The position numbers and the translations under genes were made by a program. A stretch of DNA of 64,000 nt, taken from Geosiphon pyriformis (Eukaryota > Glomeromycota > Glomeromycetes > Archaeosporales > Geosiphonaceae). This document shows, piece after piece, positions 21,476-33,306 of the stretch (position 1 is the first letter of the stretch; the number at the start of each line of letters is the position of its first letter). A model generated the notes under the pieces. The model made no database searches, had not been told where the DNA came from, and saw only the letters and a program-made list of their open reading frames with translations. Location of the stretch: the NCBI GenBank assembly GCA_016748015.1, contig JAAOMT010000602.1:489806-553805 (forward strand). Reading direction: 5' to 3'.

Positions 21476-22039
21476 TAAAATTGTAAAAAATCAAAAAAAA
21501 TCATCATTATTTAATACGTGTAATAAATATTGGTTATTAAAATTTATATTAGTTTATATATGTGTAAATATTTAAATTATATACTAATTATATAATTTTA
21601 TAAACTTATCAAAAAATGAATTAATGAATTGCTTATACTGTATATTTTGATTTATTAAATATAAATGAATAAAAATTATTTTAAAATCATGTCTATATAT
21701 AATTTTCACAAAAATAATGAACTATGTTTTTAAATATACATTAAAATTTTTAAAGATGAATTAATTGGCTGTTCATTATTTATAATATCCAAAGAACAGT
21801 TTTCTAGTATAATTTTAAAGATATTAAGATTAGTCTTAAATTACCAAATTTAAAATAAGTCAAAAATAAAAATAAAGTTTAATATTCCAAAACTACTTTA
21901 GAAAACTAATTTTTATTTATTATAGAAAATTGTTTATATATAATTTTAATATCACTTTTTTTAATTTTTAAAATATTTAAAAAAAACAAAAAAATTTGTC
22001 TTTAATATAATAGATCAATTTTTTTTTAAAGAAATATAT
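21476..22039. other. AT-rich DNA between two LINE copies
   Basis: Follows the LINE L3 3' end (AAAAAATC-rich). Almost only A/T; no ORF or structural feature recognised. Confidence 0.6.
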
Positions 22040-22075
22040 CTTTTATTATTATTATTTTTTTTATTTCATTTAACA
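22040..22075 (-). repeat. LINE L1 3' tail
   Basis: On the minus strand the element ends with AAATAAAAAAAATAATAATAATAAAAG, an A-rich tail with AAT units as left by target-primed reverse transcription. The exact end is blurred by AT-rich flanking DNA. Confidence 0.5.
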
Positions 22076-22185
22076 AGTAAAGTCCAAACACTACTTAGAA
22101 CCATACATCAAAGAAATGATCTAAACTAAGTGTGAATCATGCATTTTCTACATGTAACCAGTCATTCGAGCCAGTCAAAATGACA

Positions 22186-25100
22186 TTATGTACTTATATT
22201 AACAAAAACTGGGTCACCAATACCTGAAAAAAATGCACAAGACTTGTGAAAGCCAAAACAGACACCAAAAGCTTCAGCAACACCAAGCAATTTAATCACA
22301 CCAGCTGAGAATCCCAAAACCAAACCAGAAATTGAGATGGGAATTGAGCCATCTACTGGGATTAGGCCATTTTTTTCCATAAATATGTGATGCTTAGCAT
22401 GAACCAACCAAACGTCATTCCTAAAAGCAAGACAAATAAAGTGCACAAAATCAGCAATCTTAACACCAGCAATTTTGGGATTATGGAAGATGAAAATAGT
22501 CTTTTGAAGCCATCTATTGAAAACAAAACTCTTGTAAAGGGCTGAGAAAACTGGAAAGTCTAAAACACAGATTGACATCAGCTGCAACACACCTGAAGAA
22601 AGAAAAGAGAGACCAGAAAGTGCTCTTTGAAGACATACAAGATTCCAAGACTTGACAACAAGCTGAATTATCAACCATACAAGAAAACACATGATTGGAC
22701 ACCTCTACCTTTCCACAATATAGACACAGAACACTAGAGTAATATTTATTATAAATATGCTTTTGAACAGCCATGGGAAGCTGTCAGTGTAAAGCCTTTA
22801 TAAGGTAAGTTTGAGTATTAGCAGTGAGCCTGCTAGTGAAACCAGTGGCCATATGTAAATCAGAGTGCCAAATCTTGGAAGAACAAAGCCAATCAACATC
22901 TGAATGCAAATCACTATCTAGAAATTCAGAACCAGAACTAACTTCCTAATATGCACAACAAACAACATGAAAAACATCATGAACAAAGTGCCTAGAATTA
23001 CCAGAAACAACACCACCATTCGCCAACAAAAAATGTTTACAAACATGAGAAGGAAGATACCAACCAGAGAAAGATACAGCATCAGCAATACTATCAGCAT
23101 AATCATTTTCCGAGATACCAGAGTGGCCCTTGATCTTGTGCCAATTAACTCTTAAATTTTTTCTGCAAATAACATTCCTAATATGCTGACACTTGACCCA
23201 ACACCAATTGTGAAAATCAGGACACACTAGGTTAGATTCTGACTTGCAAACATCCAATGCTGCCTGACTATCCGAAAACAGATAAACAGAACAAGCCACA
23301 AGCATGCACTCCAAAACCAATGCTATAGCCTGCAGCTCCATCAAAGTGAATGACAATAAGCCATAAATACTAACACCCAAACCCAAATTAATGTCTTCAA
23401 AAAAGGCAGCAGCTCCAGCCCTATAACCAATTGTGCCTAAATTCTTTAATAAGTTATTCATGTACACAAACAAGCTATTAGTGCCAATCTAATAAAGACA
23501 ATCACAGATAGACACAAAATCATTAGAACCACAAATGTCCAGAGGGCCAACACCAGCTGACACCAATAGAGAAGAATAAAGAGCCACAAGAAATACAACA
23601 GAAAGTTTGAACCATTTGGGAACTAGACCATTAGGGTCCAGCCTCTTCCATTTTTTAAAGATGCGCCAGCTAAATACACTACCATTACAATCATGAAGCT
23701 GGTCTATAAAGGCAATACCATAACGCTGAAGAGAAGATAAAAACTTGCAAAACAAAGATTCCCCAAGAACAACTAACATAGGTACCCCACTATGAAACTG
23801 GAAAGAGCTGGCCAAAGAGCTGGCCAAAGATAACTTGCAATCAAAAAGAATGTGAACCATACCAGTTAAGAAGTTATTAGAAGCATTGACACAAAAATGA
23901 GCAGAAGAAACCAACGGATAAACAAGTTGCCAACACAGAACCTATAAGTCATAAGACCTGTGACTGAATAAATGCCCCAAAATTCTGTCAGAGTTTACAA
24001 AACTAATAAGTAAAGCAACCTTGCCCTCAGATTGACACTGTGAAAAAGACTTCAAACCATAAAAAGAAGAGTGGTGAATTGTATCACTAGGAAAGTCCAG
24101 TGGAAGACCAGATTTCAGCTTCAAGCCCTTACAAATTAAAGCATTCTATTTGTTGTATACACCAACAAGAACAAAGCTAAACTGTGTTCTAAAGCTAACA
24201 ATAGGATGAAAAACCACTGAAACCAAATACAAAAACTGTTTATCCAAGACAGTTTTCTTCAAAACCAAATTAGTGAAAAAACAAACATCTGAATGCACTC
24301 TTACTAAACTAGGTTTAGAAAAGCCCTCAGTTGAAAGAAAAATACCCAAGTATTGATGAGACTCCCCCTTTTTGGTGACTAAAATAGGCAGACCACTGAT
24401 AGAAAGAAAAAGATTGCTGACCCTGCTGTTAATAGGAATCACCACTGTTTTGTCATTGTTAATTGAGATATTGTTGATCTGAAAAAATTTACTGGCAATA
24501 TTGAGAATATGTTGAGTAGCGCTTTGACTGCTACCAATTCAAATTGTATCATTAACAAAGACACCAGCAGCAAAAAGATAGAATGCCCAGCCCAAGATTT
24601 GGCACAACCATTTTTGGAAATAAAATGAGAATTCAGCCTATATCTACATATACTCTCCTGACACCTGACTTTATACAACAAAAGATCATAAAATATCCAC
24701 CACAAAAAAAGAGAGAAAACTTCTCCTTGATCCAGATCATTATGTACATGATAACCATCTGTCAAACTAAAATCTGTCATAACTCAGTTGGTACAATTAT
24801 TGTGAATGTTGCCAAAAAAATGAATGAACTTGCTACATATCTTAATCTTGATCAAACTATTTTTGAGATGTTTCTAGCCAACCAAATTATATGCTTTTTG
24901 CATGTCCTGCAAAACCAGTCAAAGCTCTCGGTCCTTTTCCAAAACATCTTCTATCACTGAACCAATTGCAAAAATAGAAAACTGAGTTGTCATACCCTTT
25001 AAAACCAAGAAATTGGCCCCATAAAGAACATTAAAAACACTATATGCTGAGAAGATCTTATCAAAAAAAATCTTAAAAAAAATCTTACGAGCCATTTTGA

Positions 25101-26850
25101 TCAAAGCAATAGGACAAGTATTGGTTAAAACACTCTTCTATTTATATGGTTTGGGAATTATCAAAATCCAGACCTCTTTCCAAGAACCAGGCACTGATTT
25201 ACCAGACAGACAAAAGTTTAAAATCAACAAGAGCATATTCAAAACAGACTTATTGTAATGTTTTCAGAATTCATTTGAGATACTAGACAAATCAGCAGCT
25301 TTGCTATCAGGCAAATCAGAAACCACCCCAAAGAATTCATCAAAACCAATCGAACATATTACATCAGAAAAGACTTCATCAAAAACGTATTCCAAAGGTT
25401 GATATTGATGATGCTAATCAAATAAGATATTATCAGCCACATGATGCTTCCTGGTCTATCTCTCTATTATTACATCCACCTTAGATTTAACCAAATCAGG
25501 TTCCAAAATCAGATCATCATTAACTACTAGATGATTTAGCACTACTTTACGAAATAGATGCTTCAGCACACTCCTGATCATATGACCCTTGTTGACCTTA
25601 AAGCTCTCCATCCTTTTATCAATGGCAGATCTGATGTTTGCTTCTTTAGCTTTCAGAGATTCAGTAAGTTTGAAAGCATGATAAGACTTCTTAGCACTAA
25701 AAAGAGCAGAACAAATACGATCAGAACCAGCACCAGAATTCACCAGATCTTGAACAACAGAAGACTTGACATTGTCCACAAAACTCCAGCATTCTATAAG
25801 ATAAACAAAGTTCCCAGCATCTTCCTTACGTAAAGCCTTGACAATCCTAAAAACCAAAAGCTCCAATTTATGAAATTTTAAAGAATTTTTGGTGAAAATT
25901 TCATCAAACCCTTTGAACAATCTTTTTTTGAAAATTTTATTAGCCAAAAGAGTCATAATTTTGCGCACAACACACCATATAGCATCCAAATCCAAGAACT
26001 TTACAGATGCAGCAAATTCACCTGAAAACAATGTAGTATTGGCCAGTATAGAACTTTTAAAATTATTCTATTTAATTTCATTAGCACTCTTGAAATTGAA
26101 CTTTCATCGATCTTTATTCATCTGTTTGTGAAGAGAGTTTAATTTTGCATCTAAAAGGCCACCCAAACTCAAAGACACAGAAACAGCTTTGTGATCTATA
26201 TCAAAATGTTCACTAACAACAAAAACATTGCACTGTATTATCGCATTCACCAGATTTGAGGAAACAAACACATAATCAATTGTCTTGACAACACCCCAAG
26301 AATTGCTCCAAGTTGGTGTCTTAGCAAAGGAGCTCCCACCCAAAGAATTAATCAAACCCAAATCATGGCACTTTTTAAAACTAGTGCACTTATGAGAACC
26401 ATCTTCATTAAAGTTATCACCAAGAATGACAAAAGAAGATTCATTTATAGCTCTCACAATCAAGGAATTGATCTCATCAGCCTGGAAAAATTGAGTAGTC
26501 AAGGAGGCACCAGTATATAGCCCCAGAATTGAAACCAAAAGTTTATTTTTGAAAAGTAACCTAATGCAGAGAAGACAACCTGGGACCTCAGAAATCTTAT
26601 ACACATGTCTAGCCAAAAATCTGTTCATAACTATTACGACACCAGCACCTACATAGCCAAAATCCAAATCAGAAGAAAACATGCAAACATCATCAAATTT
26701 GTCAACCAACCAAGGACGAGCCTTATTTCTTAACTTTGTTTCTGTAAAAATCGAAACCAAATTGTTTATATCTTTATGCCAATGAACAATATCATCCTGT
26801 TTTGCAGGAATGTTCATACCTTTAACATTGCATGTAGCAACTCTCTACAT
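22186..26850 (-). pseudogene. LINE L1 ORF2 (endonuclease, RT, RNase H, zinc finger)
   Basis: The replication protein of a LINE. The endonuclease (26817-26104) has ETKLR, GDNFNEDGSH, TIDYVFVSS and DIDHKAVSVSL. The RT region (26031-24146) shows the NTLLQ..ILIIP-type entry, ETAL.KIF, FSVLKG-like, YHVHNDLDQGEVFSLFLW and the palm motif FVND (24548-24559), where FxDD is expected. RNase H (23473-22946) has YMNN at its first catalytic position instead of YTDG, with MELQAIAL and FSDSQAALD kept. The zinc finger near 22774-22680 has CLYCGKVEVSNHVFSC. The frame ends ..FVNIST-stop at 22186. Stops arise mainly at Trp, Gln and Arg codons. Non-functional. Confidence 0.85.
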
Positions 26851-26869
26851 GAGATCACTTATTGAGAAG

Positions 26870-28687
26870 AAGTTAGGGAAGTGGCACCACCAGCCAAAGC
26901 CAAACTATCAAAGTGAGCAGACAAGCTCAACACAGACCTGGAGAGACCATCCAGCATTTTTTCCAGTTTGACAACATGAGAGAATGCCATCAAGTTCACA
27001 ATCAGATCAATCTTGTCACTAGTGGCTTCACCCAAATCTACTCCCATCACTATATCCTCCCCTTAATTCTGTGATGCAAGAGACCACTGGCAGCTGACAT
27101 TCAGGACTAGACTGGGAAACTGTCAGCATGAGTGACTCCAACCTCTTAGCCAACTCACTAATCTGTTCCATGAGGCTGACAAAACTGCTTTTAATACTGA
27201 CCAAACATGATTCCAGGTTGTCCACAACCAGAGAAAGGGGTTTACCAATTTTATTGAAACCAAAAGACATACCAGCACCATGAAAAGTGTACACAGAAGA
27301 AACACCAATTACTAATGTCCAAGTTTTATCACCGAAAGCCAAAGGACGAGAAATAGGCACAGACTTTTTCGCATAAATCCTAGCCAATCTGAGCTGGTCT
27401 TAAGCCAAAAGGGAAGCCTTTCTACTACCCAGAGCTACAGCATTCTTAACTGACTGACAACTAAGAAATGTATGACCAAAACATTTGCAAACTGTACATA
27501 AAGCCTGAGAAAGACGAGACCAGTGGAGACCAACACCTTTTATAACTGGAGTTGCTGTCATAGCACCAACTAAATTTGATTTAGAGTTAAAGCACACAAT
27601 GGCACAGTGGGCACAAGAATAACTGACAGAATTATGATCAATGAAGCAAGTCTTCCCACCAACAGAACCAATAAAATCCCACAAATCATAAGCAGTAGTT
27701 CTCACAGAAAGAGTATACAACAAAGCTCTGAAACTATCTCAGGCATCCCACAAATATTTGTCGATATTAGTTCTGGCCACTCATATTGCATCTTTCCCGA
27801 TTAGGATGGACTATTTGGCAGCTAATAAATTAGCCTGATTCTGATCTTCCAATTCGATGATTGCTTTTTGCCACAAACCTACTAGTTGCATTTTGATCAT
27901 CTTAATTATCCCAAATTCAAACACAGCCGTGTGCACAGCCTCTACAGATGTTCTTACTGGGATTTTTTTTAGCACAATAGCCTGATTTGTATGATTGTTG
28001 CTAGGGTGCTTGAGATCAGTGTTTACCACAACACCATGATTATTTGCTAATTTAGCTGTGGCCATCATCACTTCTTTTGAAGTGAAAGTTATATGAATGA
28101 TTCCACCAAATTTTGAGGAAGTAAAAGCCTCCCCAAAACCATTCACACCTAAAAAAATTTTTCTGATAAAACTTAATTTTTCCTAAAAAGACTTCCCAAT
28201 AATGGCCACAAGATCAATATCTAAAGCAAAAAACTTGCAAACAGATACTTGAATAGACAGTTTGATAGGAAGAAGGGCAGGAAAGAGAAGAAATCATCCA
28301 AGACATTATTACCTGCATTGACAGTATTGTAATCAATCACACCCAATGGCTTCTCCAACACTTTTTTGGTCTTTACACACAAACTCTTTGGCATTTGATC
28401 AAAATCTCCTTCTGTGAAAGTACCACTCTCACCATAGTTAACACTGGTTTCTTTAACCAAGCACTTTTCCTCCATGTCAATACTCTCAAACTCAATAGTG
28501 TCACCAGTTTTAGAACCTCATGAACAAGCACCAAAAGCTTCAGCAGCAACCTTATTATTATCAACACTCTCTTCCAATACACCTCCCTTCCTTGATGCAA
28601 CAGCTTTGAAACCACCATCAGAACCAAAAACTTTAAAAGTCTTCTTTATAACAGCAATAACAAAGCCAATAATGGCTTTGTAATCGA
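26870..28687 (-). pseudogene. LINE L1 ORF1 (RNA-binding protein)
   Basis: The nucleic-acid-binding chaperone of the LINE. N-terminal Lys/Gly-rich segment (SDGGFKAVASRKGG), an acidic part (28475-28221), and NGFGEAFTSSKFGGIIHITF. An RRM-like fold (IVLKKIPVRTS..FGIIKMIKMQLVG) spans 28050-27811. A second module, LLYTLSVRTTAYDLWDFIG..CFIDH, is followed by a CCHC knuckle CTVCKCFGHTFLSC at 27457-27498. The C-terminus has Leu heptads (LCKR-type coiled coil, 27200-26860). Broken into several frames. Same layout as ORF1 of L2 but a distinct subfamily. Confidence 0.75.
27457..27498 (-). other. CCHC zinc knuckle of LINE L1 ORF1
   Basis: An intact CX2CX4HX4C motif (CTVCKCFGHTFLSC), the ORF1 nucleic-acid-binding knuckle. 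Confidence 0.85.
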
Positions 28688-28690
28688 AAA

Positions 28691-29499
28691 ACAGTTTTAA
28701 TTTATCATACTAAATGGTAAAAAACTTCTTTCAAAAAAACTTTTGACTCTTTTTTAGGAATTTTGGATGAAGAAGAGAAAGAAGTTTTTTATTATTATTT
28801 TTTAGTATTAAAAACATTAATTATTACAAATCAAATAAATATTTAAAAAAAAAACAAATTTTTTTACAATTAATTATTTGAAAATTATTGTTAAAATTAT
28901 AAATTATTATTAACTTTAGTAAACAAAATTAGTTATTTTAAATCTGAAAAAAAAAATTTTTTTAATTAAGATTTTTATATAAAAATAAACTTTTATTAGT
29001 AAGTAATTATACTAATTTATTAATATAAAATTAATTATTTTATTGTAAACTTAATATTTATAAATCAAAAATATAAAAAAATACTTTTAAAATTATATAT
29101 TAAAAGTTTAACAGTTTTTATTATAAATTTTTTTGTTTTAAAATTAGCAATTATTACCAGTAGTAATATAATAATAATAAATTAACTAAAGATATTACTT
29201 TAATTTTATTAATAACAATTTTATATAAAAGCCAAAATTAAGGTTAAAAATATTAAAAACTTAAATAATAAGACAAATTTATCTTTAAAATATAAATATT
29301 AATATTGCAAAAAAAATAAAATTTTTTTTAATAATTAATAATAATTATAAAATAAATAAAATACATAAAAACTTTCTTTTTTTTTATGGCTTAAATTTTT
29401 TTATTTTTTTTGTTGTTTTTTTTTAATATTTTTCAAGCAAATAATTTTTTTGTAATAGACTTGATAACTATTTTTAATAACAATATATCTAAGAAAAAG
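28691..29499. other. AT-rich spacer between divergent LINE copies
   Basis: The 5' ends of L1 (minus) and L2 (plus) face each other across about 0.8 kb of almost pure A/T DNA. The first 100 bases may include L1 5' UTR and the last part L2 5' UTR, but nothing can be assigned firmly. Confidence 0.5.
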
Positions 29500-31340
29500 A
29501 TGTCTAAAAAAGCTTTTTATAAATCTATAAAAGATTTTTTATCTTAAAAAAAAAGTTTTTGTAGGTAATATTAAGTATTTTAATAATAATAAAAATATTT
29601 TTTTGGTTAAATCTGGTTCTAGTAATAGTATATATTCAGACATGAATAATAAATCTAATGACAATAAAATTAATAATATTTTAGTAAGTGTTAATAATAG
29701 TTTTTTTTTTGGTTTAACAGCAACAATTCCTAAAACTAAAAAAGTTTATATTAACTTAAAATATAATTTACCTATTGGTACAATTAACTTTAATATGAAT
29801 AATAATAAAAAACCTTTTTTTCCTTCTTAACATCTCTTTAAACAAGAGATAGATTGATTCTAAAATGGTAAAAACTTAAGTGAAAATAGCTATTAGAAAA
29901 TTTTTTGCTTTAAATATCAATTTTTTGATTATAAAAAACAAATTAGTAATGACCAAAACTCAAGCAATTAAAAAAGTTTTTCAACAGTTAATGGTTTTGA
30001 GAAAACTAATACTTTCTTAAAATTTGAAAAAATTATCAAATCTACATTTACATCAAAGAAAAGCATAAAAAAAACTATGTTATTAATCATAAAAAAAAGT
30101 ATTATTGTAAATAATAATCTTAAAAAACAAAAAGTACATTCAGATTGGACTGTAATATTTAAAAAAATTTCTATAGACATGTTAAAAAAATAATTATTAC
30201 TGTAGTAGTCAAATATAATCAGATAGTATTAATTAAATTGCAACTTATTGAAATATAACAGAAGACTATAATAAAATTTGCTAAATTAAATCAAACTAAT
30301 TAATTAATATCTAAGTGGTCTTTTTTAATTAAAAAAAATTTAGTATATGTAATCAAAGCTGTAGAAAATTATGATATTTAAATGTCTAAAAATTGGTTTA
30401 AAACACTTTTATTTACTTTGTCTATAAAAACAACAGCTTATAATCTGAGCATTTTATTAAAAGAGGCTGGTAAAAAAACTTGTATTATTAATTGGTCATT
30501 TGAAACTGGCAATAAGATTTATTGTGTTATAGTTGGTTTTAAATTGAAAAATGATTTGGAATTGGTTTTTTACACAGAATTTATTTTTAGTAATATAAAG
30601 CTTTTTTGAATTAAGTTGGATCTGATTAAATATAAAAAATATGAGTTTTTTGAATATTCTGTTTTAAAATATAATACAGTTAATACATCTAATTGTCTGT
30701 CTTTAAAAAATTATAAAAAAGTTATTTTAAACAAATACTATCTTTAATTAGCAAAGTTGTATGCTAAGAAAAGTGTTTTTATCTCACATTCTGCTATTTT
30801 TAGTAACAAATTATAAACTTAAGTAGTTTTTTTGGCTTTTCTTTCTGATAATTTTTTCTCTGATTCTGGTTTTAGTTTTTCTGTTTCTAATATTCTGCAT
30901 GATATTAAAATTCTTTTTTTTTAATAGAATGTTTTATTTATTAAAACTTATCTGGTTTTCTTGGAATGCTTATTAAAATTGCTAAATAACTAGATTTTTA
31001 AAGTTGTATACAGATTAAGTAATATAGAATTAATTTTTCTAGCTTTTACCTTTTAACTTTTTATTCTAACTTCTTCTTTGGTGTTGAATCCCAGTTTAAA
31101 TTCAAACATAGTTATAAATAACTTTTAGAATTTGTTTTTATCTCTTTTACTAATGGCAATTAAAGTTTTAAATCTGAGTTCAAACAGCCTTAAGATTTTA
31201 ACAGCCAAGATGAGTAGACTAGAATTGAAAGTGATTGTTTTTAAAGATACTATTGGCTTAATTTTGGCTAAATTAAATCAATTGTGTACTGGTTTAAATT
31301 TTTCAAAAATTTTTTCATTTCAATATTTGATTTAATTTAA
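29500..31340 (+). pseudogene. LINE L2 ORF1 remnant
   Basis: ORF1 of a second LINE subfamily. Blocks in order: MSKKAFYKSI near 29500; KSGSSNSIYSDMNN at 29606; TIPKTKKV and GTINFNMNNN; then MSKNWFKTLLFTLSIKTTAY..LLKEAGKKTCIINWSFETGN (30382-30609), the RNA-binding module before the zinc knuckle; and a C-terminal coiled-coil segment LKILTAKMSRLELKV (31132-31335). Asp, Gly, Val and Pro codons of better preserved relatives have become Asn, Ser/Asp, Ile and Leu/Ser, so composition has collapsed toward A/T. Many stops. Confidence 0.7.
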
Positions 31341-32352
31341 AAATTTACTACATATAATGTTCAAAATATCAATATCTCTGTTAAATAAAAAAATTTTGTT
31401 TATTGACATACAAATTTGGATAATATAATTTCTATTATTATAAAAACAAAATTGAGATCTAGTATTAAGCTATGAATTATAAATAAGTTCAATAAGATAT
31501 GAATTTTTATCTTTGGTTTAAATAAAAGTTTTTTTGGTGCTAAAGTGGTTATTATTGTAAACAAGTTTTTCATTTAGTATGTTTTAAAGATAGAAATAGT
31601 TTCTAATCATATTATTTTAATATGGCTTCTGTTTAAAAATAAACTCTTAATTACGATTTTGGATTTGTATGCTGGTGTTTTTACTAAAACATGGTTTAAT
31701 TAGACTTTAAAAATTAACTTTTTTATTGCTAAAGCAGTCAACTTTAGCACTTTTGTGGTTTTGAATAAAGATTTTAATAAAAATAAGTTTAAAAAAAGTG
31801 CAAGTTTTAAGTTTTGTTTGAATTTGGATTTGGTTAATGCATTTAATAAGTATTTATTGATTAAGACCTCCATTTAAAGCAACTCAAAAAGTGTTAAAAA
31901 GATTATAGATTATATTTTTGTAAGTAAAAATTTGTTATTTACAGTTGTAAATCATAGAATTAAATCTGTTTTTAATTTTTTTGACACTAATTACAAGACA
32001 GTTTTAGTTTTAATTAGGTTAAATAGTCTTTTAAATATTCGTTTAAATAGCATATGCAAACAAGCTAATAAAAATTATTGAAAGTTTAAGATAAAAAATG
32101 CAAATAGTGCTAAATAGACAAGCTTTAAAAAGTATTCTGTTATAAAGTTTTTAGTAAAAATAGATGAGTTCAAAAATACAAGAAATCCGAATAATCTAAA
32201 TACAATATAAGAAATACTAAGAGGTATAGTAATAGAATTAGCTAATGTAGTGTTTTTTAAGCATTAATACAACAAGTTTAATTGTTTAAAAAACAGACTT
32301 TTTTTAAAAATTTTTAGATTAAAGTTGTTAATTATCAAGATAATAAAGATAG
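31341..32352 (+). pseudogene. LINE L2 endonuclease remnant, cut by element D
   Basis: An APE-type endonuclease. Readable blocks: TKLRSSIKLWIINKFNKI, LLFKNKLLITILDLYAG, AKAVNFSTFVVLNKDFN (GGDFNEDG in relatives), DYIFVSKNLL and FFDTNYKTVLV (DTDHKAVSV). It continues to the start of the RT part, QANKNYWKFKIKNANSAK, and stops where the LTR of gypsy element D begins. The catalytic Glu and Asp positions are partly lost. Confidence 0.7.
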
Positions 32353-33306
32353 TATTATTTATAAAAATTAAGAATATTGTATAGTTAGAAGATTAGCCAA
32401 TTAGAAGTAAGTATAGTAAAAAAGGAATTCCAGGATTCTTCTAAAAAAATTGCAGGATTCCAGAATTCTAGAATACTAGAATTCTTAGTAAGAGATTGCA
32501 AGATTTCAGAATTCTTCTGAAAGAATTGCAGGATTTTAGAAATCTTGTATAATACTAACTATGTATATATAGCAATAGTATTAGAAGCAAAAAAAGCATT
32601 CAAAATTCGGTTCAATTCTAGTTTAGCATTTTTTTTCTTATCTATTAACTAATTCTTACTTTATAAATAGTTAATATCCACTAAAGTAAATTCATCTACA
32701 AAATATCAAATAAAACATATTTATTATCATTTAATTCATGTTGCTATTATTTATTTGAGAATCTAATCACTTTTTTATTTATCAACCCTTTATGTTGATA
32801 ATATCCAACACTTAATTATACTGAAATAATAGCTCTTGATTATGGCTATTGACAAGATATTAATTTCTTTTTTTCTTTTATTTTCTTTTTATTTCTTTTT
32901 ATTTTCTTTTATTTTATTGTTTTATTGATTTACTAACTAATTAAAGAGATTAAGTGCTGAATAATTGATGTTAAAAGAACTAGTAAAAAATTTAGAAATA
33001 AGAGTAGATAACTCGAAATTTGAGAATAGCTTATCAGAGAACCAGCCACCAAGCTAAAAAAAAAATTGACAGAATAAAACATTTTGGAAGACTATGGACA
33101 TCAAAGCATACCAACTCAAAGGTTGGAAAAGAAACTAGAAACATTACCAAAAGATATTACCATTAAATTTTTGTTTATTATATAAAGAACTCAACCAAAA
33201 CCTTCAGATACCAAAACTTTTAGATTTACCAATATTATTCAATTATTGAATACCAAATTATGGATTTGTTATTTATTTTAAACCACCCAAATAATTACCT
33301 GTAACA
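32353..33306 (+). repeat. 5' LTR of element D
   Basis: Starts TATTATTTATAAAAATTAAG, an A/T-drifted form of TGTTACTCATAGAAATATAAG in element G, and ends CCTGTAACA. About 954 bp. Contains the AATTCC palindrome block (32425-32545), TATA (32560-32572), the hairpin around 32826-32852 and a pyrimidine-rich tract. Followed by TTTGGTGTTTTCTGTGAG, the drifted primer-binding site. Confidence 0.7.

Larger units (their letters stand above)
22040..28690 (-). mobile_element. LINE L1, near full-length non-LTR retrotransposon
   Basis: Reads on the minus strand as ORF1 (28687-26870), ORF2 with APE-type endonuclease, RT, RNase H and terminal zinc finger (26850-22186), then a short 3' UTR and an A-rich tail with AAT repeats (about 22040-22075). 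Protein blocks resemble LINE families I associate with Glomeromycota genomes. Frames are broken by several stops and small shifts. Catalytic residues of RT and RNase H are changed, so the copy is dead. It is nevertheless far better preserved than L2. Confidence 0.85.
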
